DNA of 64,000 nucleotides from WQXF01 sp031553615. Its GTDB lineage: Bacteria; Bacillota; Clostridia; Christensenellales; Aristaeellaceae. Below, in pieces: positions 1-7,575 of this stretch; positions within the stretch are counted from its first letter, which is position 1, and each line of letters starts with the position of its first letter. The stretch covers positions 52,431 to 116,430 of the forward strand of contig JAVBLJ010000062.1 of assembly GCA_031553615.1 (NCBI GenBank), in the 5' to 3' direction. The position numbers were made by a program, and so were the translations under genes. The notes under the pieces were generated by a model. The model was given only the letters and a program-made list of their open reading frames with translations. It was not told the DNA's origin and ran no database searches.

Positions 1-1436
1 GTGCTGCTGGAGAGCACGCGGCGCACGGCGCGCACGCCTTCCAGCTCCTCGCCGGTGAGTAGCAGCTCCTCGCGCCGGGTGCCCGAGCGCGCCAGATCGA
101 TGGCCGGAAACACGCGCTTCTCGCTCAGGCTTCGATCCAACTGTATCTCCGCGTTGCCGGTGCCCTTGAATTCTTCAAATATGATTTCATCCATGCGGCT
201 GCCGGTCTCCACCAGCACGGTAGCGATGATGGTAAGGCTTCCGCCCTCCTCCAAATTGCGCGCCGCGCCAAAAAAGCGCTTGGGCTTCTGCAGAACACCC
301 GCCGCCAATCCGCCGGAAAGCGCGCGGCCCGATTGCGGAGCGGCCGCGTTGTATGCGCGCGAAAGCCGGGTAAGGCTGTCCATGAGCACCACCACGTCCT
401 TGCCCTGCTCCACCAGCCGCTGCGCGCGCTCGTACACCAGCTCGGATACGCGGATGTGGTTCTCGGGCGGCGCATCGAAGGTCGAATGCATCACCTCGGC
501 GGGCACGCTGCGGCGGATGTCGGTGACCTCTTCGGGGCGCTCGTCGATGAGCAGCATCATCAGGTGCACGTCGGGCGCGTTGTGGGCGATAGCCTGCGCA
601 ATCTTCTTGAGCAATACGGTCTTGCCCGCCTTGGGCGGCGCGACGATGAGGGTGCGCTGGCCTAAGCCGATGGGCGCGATGAAATCCAGCATGCGGATGG
701 CCGGATCGCCGCTCTCGCCGGTCGAATCCTCCAGCGTGAGGCGGCGGTTGGGGTGGATGGGCGTAAGGTTATCAAACGCGCGGCGCTTGGCCGCCTCTTC
801 GGGAGGCGCTCCGTTGATGCGCTCCACGTACATCAGCGCGCTGTAGCGGTCGCTCTCGCGTCGAGGCCGCGTCTTACCCTCCACCCAATCGCCGTTCTTC
901 ATGCAAAACCGGCGAATCTGTGCAATCGAAACATACACGTCCTCCCGCCCCGCCGAGCAATTGTCGGCGCGCAGGTAGGCGTACCCGTCGGGCTGCATTT
1001 CCAATATGCCTCCACCATCGCTGCACATCCCGGCAGCCAGCATCTCCGGCACCGCCGGATTCGAGGTTCCATATTCCTCGTTGTAGTAGCCGGTGACGCG
1101 GGCGGGGCGGGGCAAAAAATCAGCTCGGCTCATGGGGCCGGTAGCAGGCTGCGCGTTGCGCTGCACTTCATACCGCCTCCAGGGTTGCGCTTCCGGCTCT
1201 CTATTTTGTTTTGAATGCTGCAGGGATGGTTGCTGCAATAGTGACTGCTGCAGGGATGCTTGTTGCAGGGACTTGGGCGGCTGAATGGGCTGGTTCTCAC
1301 AGGCAAGAGATGGGATGTCCCCCAGGCGGCGGATGATGTCCGCCTTGTTGACCCCGGCAGGCAGTTTGACGTGGTGCTCCTTGGCGATGCGCCGCAACTC
1401 GACCACGGTCAGTTGCGCATAGGCGGGTTGTTCCAA
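1..1436 (-). CDS. rho: Transcription termination factor Rho (C-terminus cut by window edge)
   Basis: Hexameric RNA-dependent ATPase helicase that terminates transcription in the cytoplasm. About 478 codons are visible. Residues 1-35 look like the Rho N-terminal SAP-like domain (LTVVELRRIAK). A Gln/Leu/Ser repeat follows at about 54-73. The cold-shock-like RNA-binding domain is at about 105-215 (DVYVSIAQIRRF). Walker A PPKAGKT is at 267-273 and Walker B LLIDERPEE at 295-303. The start is TTG at 1436, with GAGGAG about 10 bases upstream; an in-frame ATG at 1133 would remove the N-terminal domain, so it is less likely. The end of the protein lies beyond base 1. The family assignment is firm; the start is likely. 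Confidence 0.95.
   Translation of the reverse strand, partial: MEQPAYAQLTVVELRRIAKEHHVKLPAGVNKADIIRRLGDIPSLACENQPIQPPKSLQQASLQQSLLQQPSLQHSKQNREPEAQPWRRYEVQRNAQPATGPMSRADFLPRPARVTGYYNEEYGTSNPAVPEMLAAGMCSDGGGILEMQPDGYAYLRADNCSAGREDVYVSIAQIRRFCMKNGDWVEGKTRPRRESDRYSALMYVERINGAPPEEAAKRRAFDNLTPIHPNRRLTLEDSTGESGDPAIRMLDFIAPIGLGQRTLIVAPPKAGKTVLLKKIAQAIAHNAPDVHLMMLLIDERPEEVTDIRRSVPAEVMHSTFDAPPENHIRVSELVYERAQRLVEQGKDVVVLMDSLTRLSRAYNAAAPQSGRALSGGLAAGVLQKPKRFFGAARNLEEGGSLTIIATVLVETGSRMDEIIFEEFKGTGNAEIQLDRSLSEKRVFPAIDLARSGTRREELLLTGEELEGVRAVRRVLSSS
1216..1275. repeat. 15-bp tandem repeat inside rho, 4 units
   Basis: Four imperfect 15-base units start at 1216, 1231, 1246 and 1261, each close to TGCTGCAGGGATGCT. 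On the coding strand they give a Leu-Gln-Gln-x-Ser type repeat between the Rho N-terminal domain and the RNA-binding domain, a region that varies in length among Rho proteins. Confidence 0.75.
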
Positions 1437-1556
1437 AAAAGCTCAGCTCCTCTCGCATATGGCCGCAATGTGCGCTAGATGGGGTATCTAAAGCATATGC
1501 GAAGAGGCCTCGAAATATGTATGAACGGGATGCCTGCGCAAAAAAAACGCGGCGCC

Positions 1557-2588
1557 CTATCGTTTGATGCCCACCGCCACGTCGCGGTTTACCGCTTGCT
1601 CGACCCAGTGCTCCATTCGCTCATACGCGCCGCCTTCCAGCACCTCGAACCCCGCCTCGCGCATCCATGCGGCAACCTTGGCGCGGGGCGTGACGTATGT
1701 ATTGAACGAAAGCACCGCCGCACCGCCGGGTTTTAGCGTTTCCAACCAAGCGGGAAGAGCGGCGCGCATCAGCGATTCAATCGAGCGGGAGCGGCCTCCC
1801 TGCTGCCCCTGCGCACCAACCGGTCCATGCTGCACACCATAGGGCAGATCGGCCACCAACAGGTGTTGACTATTCGCGCCGTAAAGCGAAGCGGCATCGC
1901 AGGTGTCGCCCAACACCGCGCGCAGGCTGCGCACGTCGCCGCTCTTGAAGTGCTCGGGCATATCGGCAAAATCATAGCGGGTAAGCCGTCCGCCCATCTT
2001 TCCGCGTACCGTGAGCGCAGTCTCGGTGCGCTTGTGCTTGAGGTGATGGAACTCCAAATAGCGGGTGAAGAAATCGTTCAGTTCCTTGATGTCAGCCTTG
2101 TCGGCATCGACCCCGGAGGCATGCCAGCCTTTGCGCAGCGCCAAGAACAGCGTGGTTCCCCGCCCGCACAGCGGATCAAGCACGGCAAGCGGCTCGCCTT
2201 CGCTCTGTGCAAATGCGCTTGAAGCCAGCGCCACGTTGAGCAGCATATCGGTAAACACTTCATTGGTCTTGCCCTTGTATTTCAGCAGCGCCGCCAAATC
2301 CTCGCCCACGTAGGCCGGATGATCCCGGCGCATGGGGATCAGCGCCTCTCCCTGGCGGGTGGCCATCACGTAGGTGGAGGCGTGCAGCGAGAGCAGCCGC
2401 CACGCCTGCGCAGAAAGCGCTTCGCACTCGAAGCAAAGCCACGGCGCGCCGCCCATCTCCTCCCACTGCGGCTGCGCATCAATCCCCATGGCTGCAAGCA
2501 GCAGCGAGAGCTCGGCCTCGGCCAGGGCCTGCAATGAAACCAGGTAGCGCGGATTGGCGTGCGGGCGGAGCAAGAATGCGTACTGCAT
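1557..2588 (-). CDS. SAM-dependent methyltransferase, TRM11/UPF0020-like
   Basis: A 343-residue putative RNA methyltransferase. The N-terminal ~120 residues are of unassigned fold. The Rossmann SAM-binding motif is VLDPLCGRGTTL at 137-148, with an acidic residue after the next strand (GVDADK, 159-164). The catalytic-type motif is DLPYG at 247-251, which resembles the D/N-P-P-Y/F motif of amino-group methyltransferases, with Leu in place of the first Pro. This pattern is typical of TRM11-like guanine-N2 methyltransferases, but the substrate (tRNA or rRNA) cannot be told from sequence. ATG start with AGGAGG 6 bases upstream. It sits between rpsU and rho on the same strand. I give no gene symbol. 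Confidence 0.8.
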   Translation of the reverse strand: MQYAFLLRPHANPRYLVSLQALAEAELSLLLAAMGIDAQPQWEEMGGAPWLCFECEALSAQAWRLLSLHASTYVMATRQGEALIPMRRDHPAYVGEDLAALLKYKGKTNEVFTDMLLNVALASSAFAQSEGEPLAVLDPLCGRGTTLFLALRKGWHASGVDADKADIKELNDFFTRYLEFHHLKHKRTETALTVRGKMGGRLTRYDFADMPEHFKSGDVRSLRAVLGDTCDAASLYGANSQHLLVADLPYGVQHGPVGAQGQQGGRSRSIESLMRAALPAWLETLKPGGAAVLSFNTYVTPRAKVAAWMREAGFEVLEGGAYERMEHWVEQAVNRDVAVGIKR

Positions 2589-2705
2589 ACGGAACCTCCT
2601 GAAGATTTTTTGTGGTATGACAGTCCGTTTGCGATTCCATCAGGGGGAATGCGCTATGGGCCTTCAAAATTGCCTTTTATATTGTTGCCCCGATCTCCGG
2701 GCATG

Positions 2706-2736
2706 AAAGAACCCCGCCGGGTAAACCGACGGGGTC
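2706..2736 (-). terminator. Terminator after rpsU
   Basis: An ACCCCG...CGGGGT stem of about 10 bp with a TTTA-type loop, followed on the minus strand by TTCTTT. It lies 30 bases past the rpsU stop codon. Confidence 0.75.
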
Positions 2737-2765
2737 CGCAATGGTTGATTCGACCGGAATCTGGC

Positions 2766-2939
2766 TTAGTACTTGCGTTTGCGTGCGGCCTCGGCCTTCT
2801 TCTTACGCTTTACGCTAGGCTTCTCATAATGCTCACGCTTGCGCACCTCTGCGAGCACACCCGCGCGGGCGCATTGGCGTTTGAACCTCCGCAGAGCGCT
2901 TTCCAGGGATTCGTTTTCCCGAATGCGGATCTCCGACAT
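2766..2939 (-). CDS. rpsU: 30S ribosomal protein S21
   Basis: A 57-residue basic protein beginning MSEIRIRENES and ending in a Lys/Arg-rich tail (KKKAEAARKRKY), the standard S21 pattern and length. It is a small-subunit protein near the anti-Shine-Dalgarno region of 16S rRNA. The ATG is preceded by GGAGGGGAGGG. It has its own promoter (3019-3047) and a terminator just downstream, so it is probably transcribed alone. Confidence 0.96.
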   Translation of the reverse strand: MSEIRIRENESLESALRRFKRQCARAGVLAEVRKREHYEKPSVKRKKKAEAARKRKY

Positions 2940-3018
2940 GGTCTTATCCCTCCCCTCCGCTCATCTCGGCGACGACCACTACCGAACCGATATGGAACGG
3001 ATGGCAACCGTGTATCTC

Positions 3019-3047
3019 ATTATAGCGCACGCATGCTTGTTCGTCAA
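3019..3047 (-). promoter_or_regulatory. Sigma-A promoter of rpsU
   Basis: TTGACG (3042-3047), a 17-base spacer and TATAAT (3019-3024), read on the minus strand, about 80 bases before the rpsU start codon. Confidence 0.85.
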
Positions 3048-3077
3048 CAGAAAAGACGCAATATTACGCCAAACGGA

Positions 3078-3875
3078 TTACGCCAAACGATTGAAGGTAA
3101 TGCGGGAACCCGTTGCGCTGTTTGGCGTGATGGATGTGGTGCCTGTATTGCGTAATTGCACCACATCCCCGGCGTTCAGGCTGAGCACGTACGTGTTGCT
3201 CAACGGCATGGTGGCCGTTGCATGCGCGGCGGAAACCGAGGATGCCGCCTGCAATACGCCGTTGACATAGAGCGCAATGGTCGCCAAGCCCGTGCCCGCG
3301 GTGGTCTGAATGAAGTAGTGAATCGCATAGATTCCGGTCTCGATCACTTGGAAACCGTTGGGCGTCAGGTGCCGGATCACTACGCTATCGATCACGGAAG
3401 TCTCAAACGTGAAGCTTGCGCCCGATACGACCTCGGCAATCGTTCCATTGAGGTACACGCCTGGAGCGCTGTTCACACCGGGGCCTTGAGGGCCAGGAAT
3501 CCCCTGCAAGCCTCGCAGGCCTTGCACGCCCTGGATGCCTTGCGGCCCCTGGGGCCCTTGGGGTCCCTGCGGTCCTTGCGGTCCCTGGGGACCGGGCGGG
3601 CCCTGCAAGCGCTGCCGGAAGAAGCGGTTATTCAGGCTGCTGAAACCGTTGCCCAGCCCGAGCACAGCACTCAAGCTATCTACACCCTGGGTTTCCAAGG
3701 CGGTCAGCTCATCGATATTGGAAAGACGCAGCGCAAACCCATTGACCGCGTCACCGTTGACGTTGATGACGGCGGGAATGTTGTTGGTCTGCGTGCAACA
3801 TTCGTTGCCGATATTGGTTCCGGCAAAAGCGTCGTTGGAAAGGTTGGAGCGTAGGAATTCGTTGATGGTAGGCAT
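3078..3875 (-). CDS. Collagen-like triple-helix repeat protein, BclA/exosporium type
   Basis: A 265-residue protein. Residues 1-90 form a non-repetitive head with an adjacent Cys pair (ECC, 25-27). About 13 Gly-X-Y triplets span 92-132, mainly GPQ. The C-terminal ~130 residues (IETGIYAIHYFIQTTAGTG; VQLRNTG) resemble the C1q/TNF-like trimerisation domain of Bacillus BclA-like spore-surface proteins. There is no Sec signal peptide, as expected for a spore-coat or exosporium protein made in the mother cell. The start at 3875 is chosen because AGAAGGAGAT lies just before it; an ATG at 3896 has no such site. A sigma-K-like -10 lies about 45 bases upstream. The exosporium role is inference. Confidence 0.8.
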   Translation of the reverse strand: MPTINEFLRSNLSNDAFAGTNIGNECCTQTNNIPAVINVNGDAVNGFALRLSNIDELTALETQGVDSLSAVLGLGNGFSSLNNRFFRQRLQGPPGPQGPQGPQGPQGPQGPQGIQGVQGLRGLQGIPGPQGPGVNSAPGVYLNGTIAEVVSGASFTFETSVIDSVVIRHLTPNGFQVIETGIYAIHYFIQTTAGTGLATIALYVNGVLQAASSVSAAHATATMPLSNTYVLSLNAGDVVQLRNTGTTSITPNSATGSRITFNRLA

Positions 3876-3919
3876 AGCACTATCTCCTTCTCGCAAATGG
3901 ATCTCGATATGACCCGCTA

Positions 3920-3945
3920 TATTTTATGAGAAGGAGGTGTCTGGT
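3920..3945 (-). promoter_or_regulatory. Possible sigma-K promoter of the collagen-like gene
   Basis: CATAAAATA (3920-3928, minus strand) fits the sigma-K -10 consensus CATAnnnTA. An AC dinucleotide sits 15 bases upstream, 1-2 bases shorter than the usual spacing. Suggestive only. Confidence 0.35.
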
Positions 3946-4000
3946 GCTCTTTTCGATCCCACTTTCGATCGCTTTCGCGTCACCATCGCATTTCCGTCCT

Positions 4001-4360
4001 CTACCCCATCCGCCCATCGAGCTGGCTTCCGCCCAAAATGTGCAGGTGCAGGTGCGGCACCGATTGGCAGGCGTGTGCGCCACAGTTGGTCACCAGTCGA
4101 TATCCCGTTTCGTGCAAACCCAGCTCACGGGCCACGCGCGCCGCTACGCGAAACAGGTGCGCCAGCGCTTCGTCGCCCATTTCTTGCTCGGCCTCGTCCA
4201 ACTGCGCCTGGTGTTGCTTGGGGATCACCAGCACATGCTTTTCCGCCTGGGGAGTGATGTCGTAAAACGCGAGCACGCTCTCGTCCTCGTACGCCTTTCG
4301 ACTGGGAATATTTCCGGAAACGATTTTGCAAAAGATACAGTCCTGCTTCGAACCTTGCAT
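4001..4360 (-). CDS. HIT family nucleotide-binding protein (HinT-like)
   Basis: A 119-residue histidine-triad protein. CIFCKI near the N-terminus is a common zinc-binding CxxC feature of bacterial HIT proteins. The C-terminal triad is HLHLHILGG, supplying the catalytic His residues of purine nucleoside phosphoramidases. The start at 4360 is preferred because GGGGAGGGATC lies 4-5 bases upstream; an ATG at 4381 would put that site inside the gene. It is the last gene of the hrcA-dnaK-mtaB cluster. The physiological substrate is not known. Confidence 0.92.
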   Translation of the reverse strand: MQGSKQDCIFCKIVSGNIPSRKAYEDESVLAFYDITPQAEKHVLVIPKQHQAQLDEAEQEMGDEALAHLFRVAARVARELGLHETGYRLVTNCGAHACQSVPHLHLHILGGSQLDGRMG

Positions 4361-4404
4361 GGATGATCCCTCCCCGTTCATGCTTAGTATTACGAGAATA
4401 AAAC

Positions 4405-5700
4405 CTAGAGGAGTTCGCCCAGCATCTCCTCACCCACCGCCTCGGTCAGCCGCGCTGCGCACAATGCGCCCGGTTCCCCGCCCTGCACCTGCACGCGCAC
4501 ATAGTGCGGCGTATAGCCGGCCATCCAGAGCGTGCCGCGCTCCGGAACCGGCTCTTCTAGGAGCACCTCCTGTGCGCTGCCCCGCAAGCTGTTTAAATAC
4601 GCTCGCTGAAGGCGCTTGCCTTGCGCGATCAGCAGCTGCGCGCGGTCCTCACGCACCGCCTTGGGCACCGGATCGGGCATACGGGCGGCGGGCGTACCCT
4701 CACGCTCGGAATATGGAAACACGTGCATGCGCGCGAACGCGGCAGCCTCCACCGTGGCGCAGGTCTCGGCAAACTCCGCCTCGGTCTCGCCGGGGAATCC
4801 GGTCATCACATCGGTGGTGAGGGCCGCGTGCGGGAAGGCCTCGCGCAGCAGGGCGCATGCAGCCAGGAATTCAGCGCTGGTGTAGCGCCTTCCCATGCGC
4901 TGGAGCACCGCGTTGCTGCCGCTCTGCAGCGCCAGATGAAAGTGCGGGCACACCTTGGGCAACGCCTGGAGCGCATCGATAAATGCCTCATCCACGATGC
5001 GCGGTTCGAGCGAGCCCAGGCGAATCCTGCGCACTCCCTCCACCGCATGCACGGCGCGCAGCGCATCGATCAGCGTGGTGCCGTCGCGCAAATCCCGGCC
5101 ATAGGAGGTAAGGTGGATGCCGGTGAGCACCAGCTCGATAAAGCCCGCGTCAGCCAACCGCTGCGCCTCGGCCCGTACGTCCTCCAGCGGGCGCGAACGA
5201 ATCGGCCCCCGCACATCAGGAATGATGCAGTAGGAGCAGCGCCGGTCGCAGCCTTCCTGGATTTTGAGCACAGCGCGCGTGCGCCCCTCGTGCGCGGTGA
5301 CCGCCAGGGGCTCGAAGGGGGCAGCGGTGAGCTCGTCAACCGCTACCAGCGAGGCGTTTTCGGCCAGGGCACGCTGCAGCAACTCCACCACCCGGGCGCG
5401 ATGCTGCGTGCCCAACACCAGCCGCACGCCGGGCAATAGCAGCTCACCCGCCGCCCGCTGCGCCAAGCATCCGGCCACCACCACCGCCGCCTGCGGATTG
5501 CACCGCACGGCACGCCGCACCGCCTGCATCGATTTCTTGTCGCCGGTGCCCGTCACGGTACAGGTATTGATCACGTAAACATCCGCCGACCGATCAAACC
5601 CTACCTGCTTGTATCCGGCGGCCAGAAAGGCTTCCAGCATCGCCTGGGAATCATATTGATTCACCTTGCAGCCCAAGGTATGGAACGCAACGGTTTGCAA
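4405..5700 (-). CDS. mtaB: tRNA t6A37 C2-methylthiotransferase MtaB
   Basis: A radical-SAM enzyme that turns t6A37 into ms2t6A37 in tRNAs reading ANN codons. Domain order: UPF0004 N-terminal domain (HTLGCKVNQYDS; NTCTVT; GCLAQ), then radical SAM with the CxxxCxxC cluster motif (EGCDRRCSYCIIP), then a C-terminal TRAM-like domain. The likely start is TTG at 5700: GAGGAGG lies 8 bases upstream and the protein then begins LQTVAFHTLGC like its relatives. The longer ATG frame (5730) overlaps the rsmE stop. It is translationally close to rsmE. Confidence 0.93.
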   Translation of the reverse strand: MQTVAFHTLGCKVNQYDSQAMLEAFLAAGYKQVGFDRSADVYVINTCTVTGTGDKKSMQAVRRAVRCNPQAAVVVAGCLAQRAAGELLLPGVRLVLGTQHRARVVELLQRALAENASLVAVDELTAAPFEPLAVTAHEGRTRAVLKIQEGCDRRCSYCIIPDVRGPIRSRPLEDVRAEAQRLADAGFIELVLTGIHLTSYGRDLRDGTTLIDALRAVHAVEGVRRIRLGSLEPRIVDEAFIDALQALPKVCPHFHLALQSGSNAVLQRMGRRYTSAEFLAACALLREAFPHAALTTDVMTGFPGETEAEFAETCATVEAAAFARMHVFPYSEREGTPAARMPDPVPKAVREDRAQLLIAQGKRLQRAYLNSLRGSAQEVLLEEPVPERGTLWMAGYTPHYVRVQVQGGEPGALCAARLTEAVGEEMLGELL

Positions 5701-5716
5701 GGTGGGTTCCTCCTCT

Positions 5717-6466
5717 TTACTCCATTTCACCGCAGAGCGCCATCATGGCGGCCAACGCTGCCATGCCCGCGGTCTCGGTGCGCAGTATCCGCGAGCCCAG
5801 CGTCACGATGCGCGCGCCGAGCGCATGCATCCGCGCGATCTCGGCCTCGGTCATGCCGCCCTCGGGGCCGATCACCAGGCCGATGTGGCAGGCCGGTTCG
5901 CCCGCCTGCGGCGCGGTCAGCAGCGTGCGCAAGCCGCCGTGCTCCGCCTCTTCCCAGGGCACAATGAGCATCCCCTGCTCCGCCCACCGCTTCGCCAACG
6001 TGGGCGCATCAGGGCTTTGCGGCAGATAGATCGGCGGCACCCAAGCGCGCCCGCACTGCTTGGTGGCCTCGCGCGCGATGCGCTGCCAACGCTCCTGCTG
6101 CGCCTGAGCACGCTTGTGATCCAGCTTTTGTACGCAGCGCGCCATTTCCAGCGGCTGCACCGCGTGCACGCCTAGCTCGGTACACTTCTGCACGATGGCT
6201 TCCATCTTGTCGCCTTTGGCCAACCCTTGAAACAGCGTGACGCGCAGCCGGGGCTCGCGGCTAGGCAACCGTTCCAGCACCTCGGCGGTTACCGATTGCT
6301 TGCCCACCCGCACAAGCCTGGCGGCGTATAGACCCGCGCCATCGAGCAGCTCCACCGAATCCCCCGGCAACAGGCGCAGCACCTGCTCGGCGTGACGCGC
6401 TTCCTCGGGCTGCAATGCGGCCTCCGTGCCGATTTGACAAGGTTCCTGCGTAAAAAAGCGGTGCAT
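5717..6466 (-). CDS. rsmE: 16S rRNA (uracil1498-N3)-methyltransferase RsmE
   Basis: A SPOUT-fold methyltransferase of about 249 residues. The N-terminal PUA-like domain begins MHRFFTQ. The C-terminal SPOUT knot has GPEGGMTEAE and LGSRILRTETA, the SAM-binding knot motifs of RsmE. The start at 6466 is chosen because GGAGG lies 4 bases upstream; an upstream in-frame ATG at 6481 precedes that site. It lies between prmA and mtaB, the usual Clostridia order. Confidence 0.94.
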   Translation of the reverse strand: MHRFFTQEPCQIGTEAALQPEEARHAEQVLRLLPGDSVELLDGAGLYAARLVRVGKQSVTAEVLERLPSREPRLRVTLFQGLAKGDKMEAIVQKCTELGVHAVQPLEMARCVQKLDHKRAQAQQERWQRIAREATKQCGRAWVPPIYLPQSPDAPTLAKRWAEQGMLIVPWEEAEHGGLRTLLTAPQAGEPACHIGLVIGPEGGMTEAEIARMHALGARIVTLGSRILRTETAGMAALAAMMALCGEME

Positions 6467-6522
6467 AGGGCCTCCATCCATGCATGAAGCGCGATGTGAA
6501 ACGCATTTGCAAACTTACAAAA

Positions 6523-7470
6523 TCAGGGCTTTGCGGCCAGGCAGACCCATTCACCCTGCTCCAGCCGATGGTCGATGGTATAATCCGCTGCAGCCAGCGA
6601 ATCCAGCACATCCTGCTCGCGCTCGCGGATGATGCCCGAGCAAATGAGCACGCCGCCCGGCGCGATATGCGCCTTGGCCGGTTCGGCCAGCATGCGGATC
6701 ACGTCCGCAATGATGTTGGCCACCATTACGTCGGCGGACTCGCCGATCTGTCCCTGCTTGAGCAGATCGCCCTGCCGAACCTCCACCGTGTCGGTCACGT
6801 TGTTCTGCCGCACGTTGCGCCCGGCCACCAGCACCGCATCCGGATCGATATCGATAGCCAACACCGAACGCGCGCCTAGCAGTGCGGCGGCTATGCCCAA
6901 AATGCCGCTGCCGCAGCCCACGTCGATGCACACATGCTCGGGCTTGATGTAGCGCTCCAGCATGCGCATGCACATGGCGGTGGTTTCATGGGTGCCCGTT
7001 CCGAACGCCATGCCCGGGTCCATCTCCATCACCAGATCACCGGACAGCGATTCATACGGCTCCCACGTCGGCTTCACCACCAAACGCTCTCCAGCGCGAA
7101 AGGGCTTGTAGTATTGCTTCCAGCGCTCGGCCCAATCCTCCTCGTGCACGGTGGAGCGATCGAGCGCCAGCGTGCCCAGCGGCAGACCGATATCCATCGC
7201 ACCCAGCGCACGCAGACGTTCGCTCACCAGCGCCAGCGTCTCCACCAGCGCCGCGTTTTCCGCATAGTAAGCCTTCACCAGCACGTCGTCCGGCATGCCC
7301 TGGATCACCTTTTCGTCGATGAGGTCCCACATGCCCTGGCTCCGCGGCATGGCAAGCACCTCGCTGCGATCCACGATCTCGGTACCGGCCGCCCCGGCGT
7401 CGCACAGCATATCCGAAACGATATCCGCGCCGTCGGTGGTGGTGTGCACCACGACTTCCATCCAATCCAT
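6523..7470 (-). CDS. prmA: Ribosomal protein L11 methyltransferase
   Basis: A 315-residue SAM methyltransferase that trimethylates L11. It begins MDWMEVVVHTT. The SAM motif is IDVGCGSGILGIAAALLGA, and the post-I acidic motif (AIDIDPDAV) and substrate-site motif (VANIIADV, the NxxA/N-I-I type) are present. FGTGTHETT is characteristic of PrmA. The start at 7470 has AGAGG about 8 bases upstream. The open frame runs further upstream (to 7554), but there it reads through an inverted repeat and has no ribosome site, so I exclude it. Confidence 0.95.
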   Translation of the reverse strand: MDWMEVVVHTTTDGADIVSDMLCDAGAAGTEIVDRSEVLAMPRSQGMWDLIDEKVIQGMPDDVLVKAYYAENAALVETLALVSERLRALGAMDIGLPLGTLALDRSTVHEEDWAERWKQYYKPFRAGERLVVKPTWEPYESLSGDLVMEMDPGMAFGTGTHETTAMCMRMLERYIKPEHVCIDVGCGSGILGIAAALLGARSVLAIDIDPDAVLVAGRNVRQNNVTDTVEVRQGDLLKQGQIGESADVMVANIIADVIRMLAEPAKAHIAPGGVLICSGIIREREQDVLDSLAAADYTIDHRLEQGEWVCLAAKP

Positions 7471-7485
7471 AGAGCACCTCTTTTC

Positions 7486-7570
7486 AGTGAACAGTGAACA
7501 GTGGGATGACAGCAGTGAACAGTGAATAGTGGACAGCCGTTCTTCGCTGTTCACTATTCACTGTTCATTG
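7486..7570. repeat. Inverted repeat with GTGAACAGT core between dnaJ and prmA
   Basis: The left arm (7513-7537) and right arm (7546-7570) are 25 bases each, with 23 complementary positions and an 8-base loop. A further imperfect direct copy of the CAGTGAACAGTGAA unit precedes the left arm (7486-7505). It separates the dnaJ stop (7576) from the prmA start. The core resembles short palindromic repeats dispersed in many bacterial genomes. Confidence 0.8.
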
Positions 7571-7575
7571 TTAAC

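Noticed and set aside
1..846. Plus-strand open frame of 281 codons
   Set aside because: Shadow of rho: the minus strand gives the clear Rho sequence with Walker motifs, and the plus frame is Ser/Arg-rich without a ribosome site.
3530..3605. Regular short repeat that might be a CRISPR array
   Set aside because: The 9-bp period is the GPQ collagen codon repeat; there are no spacers.
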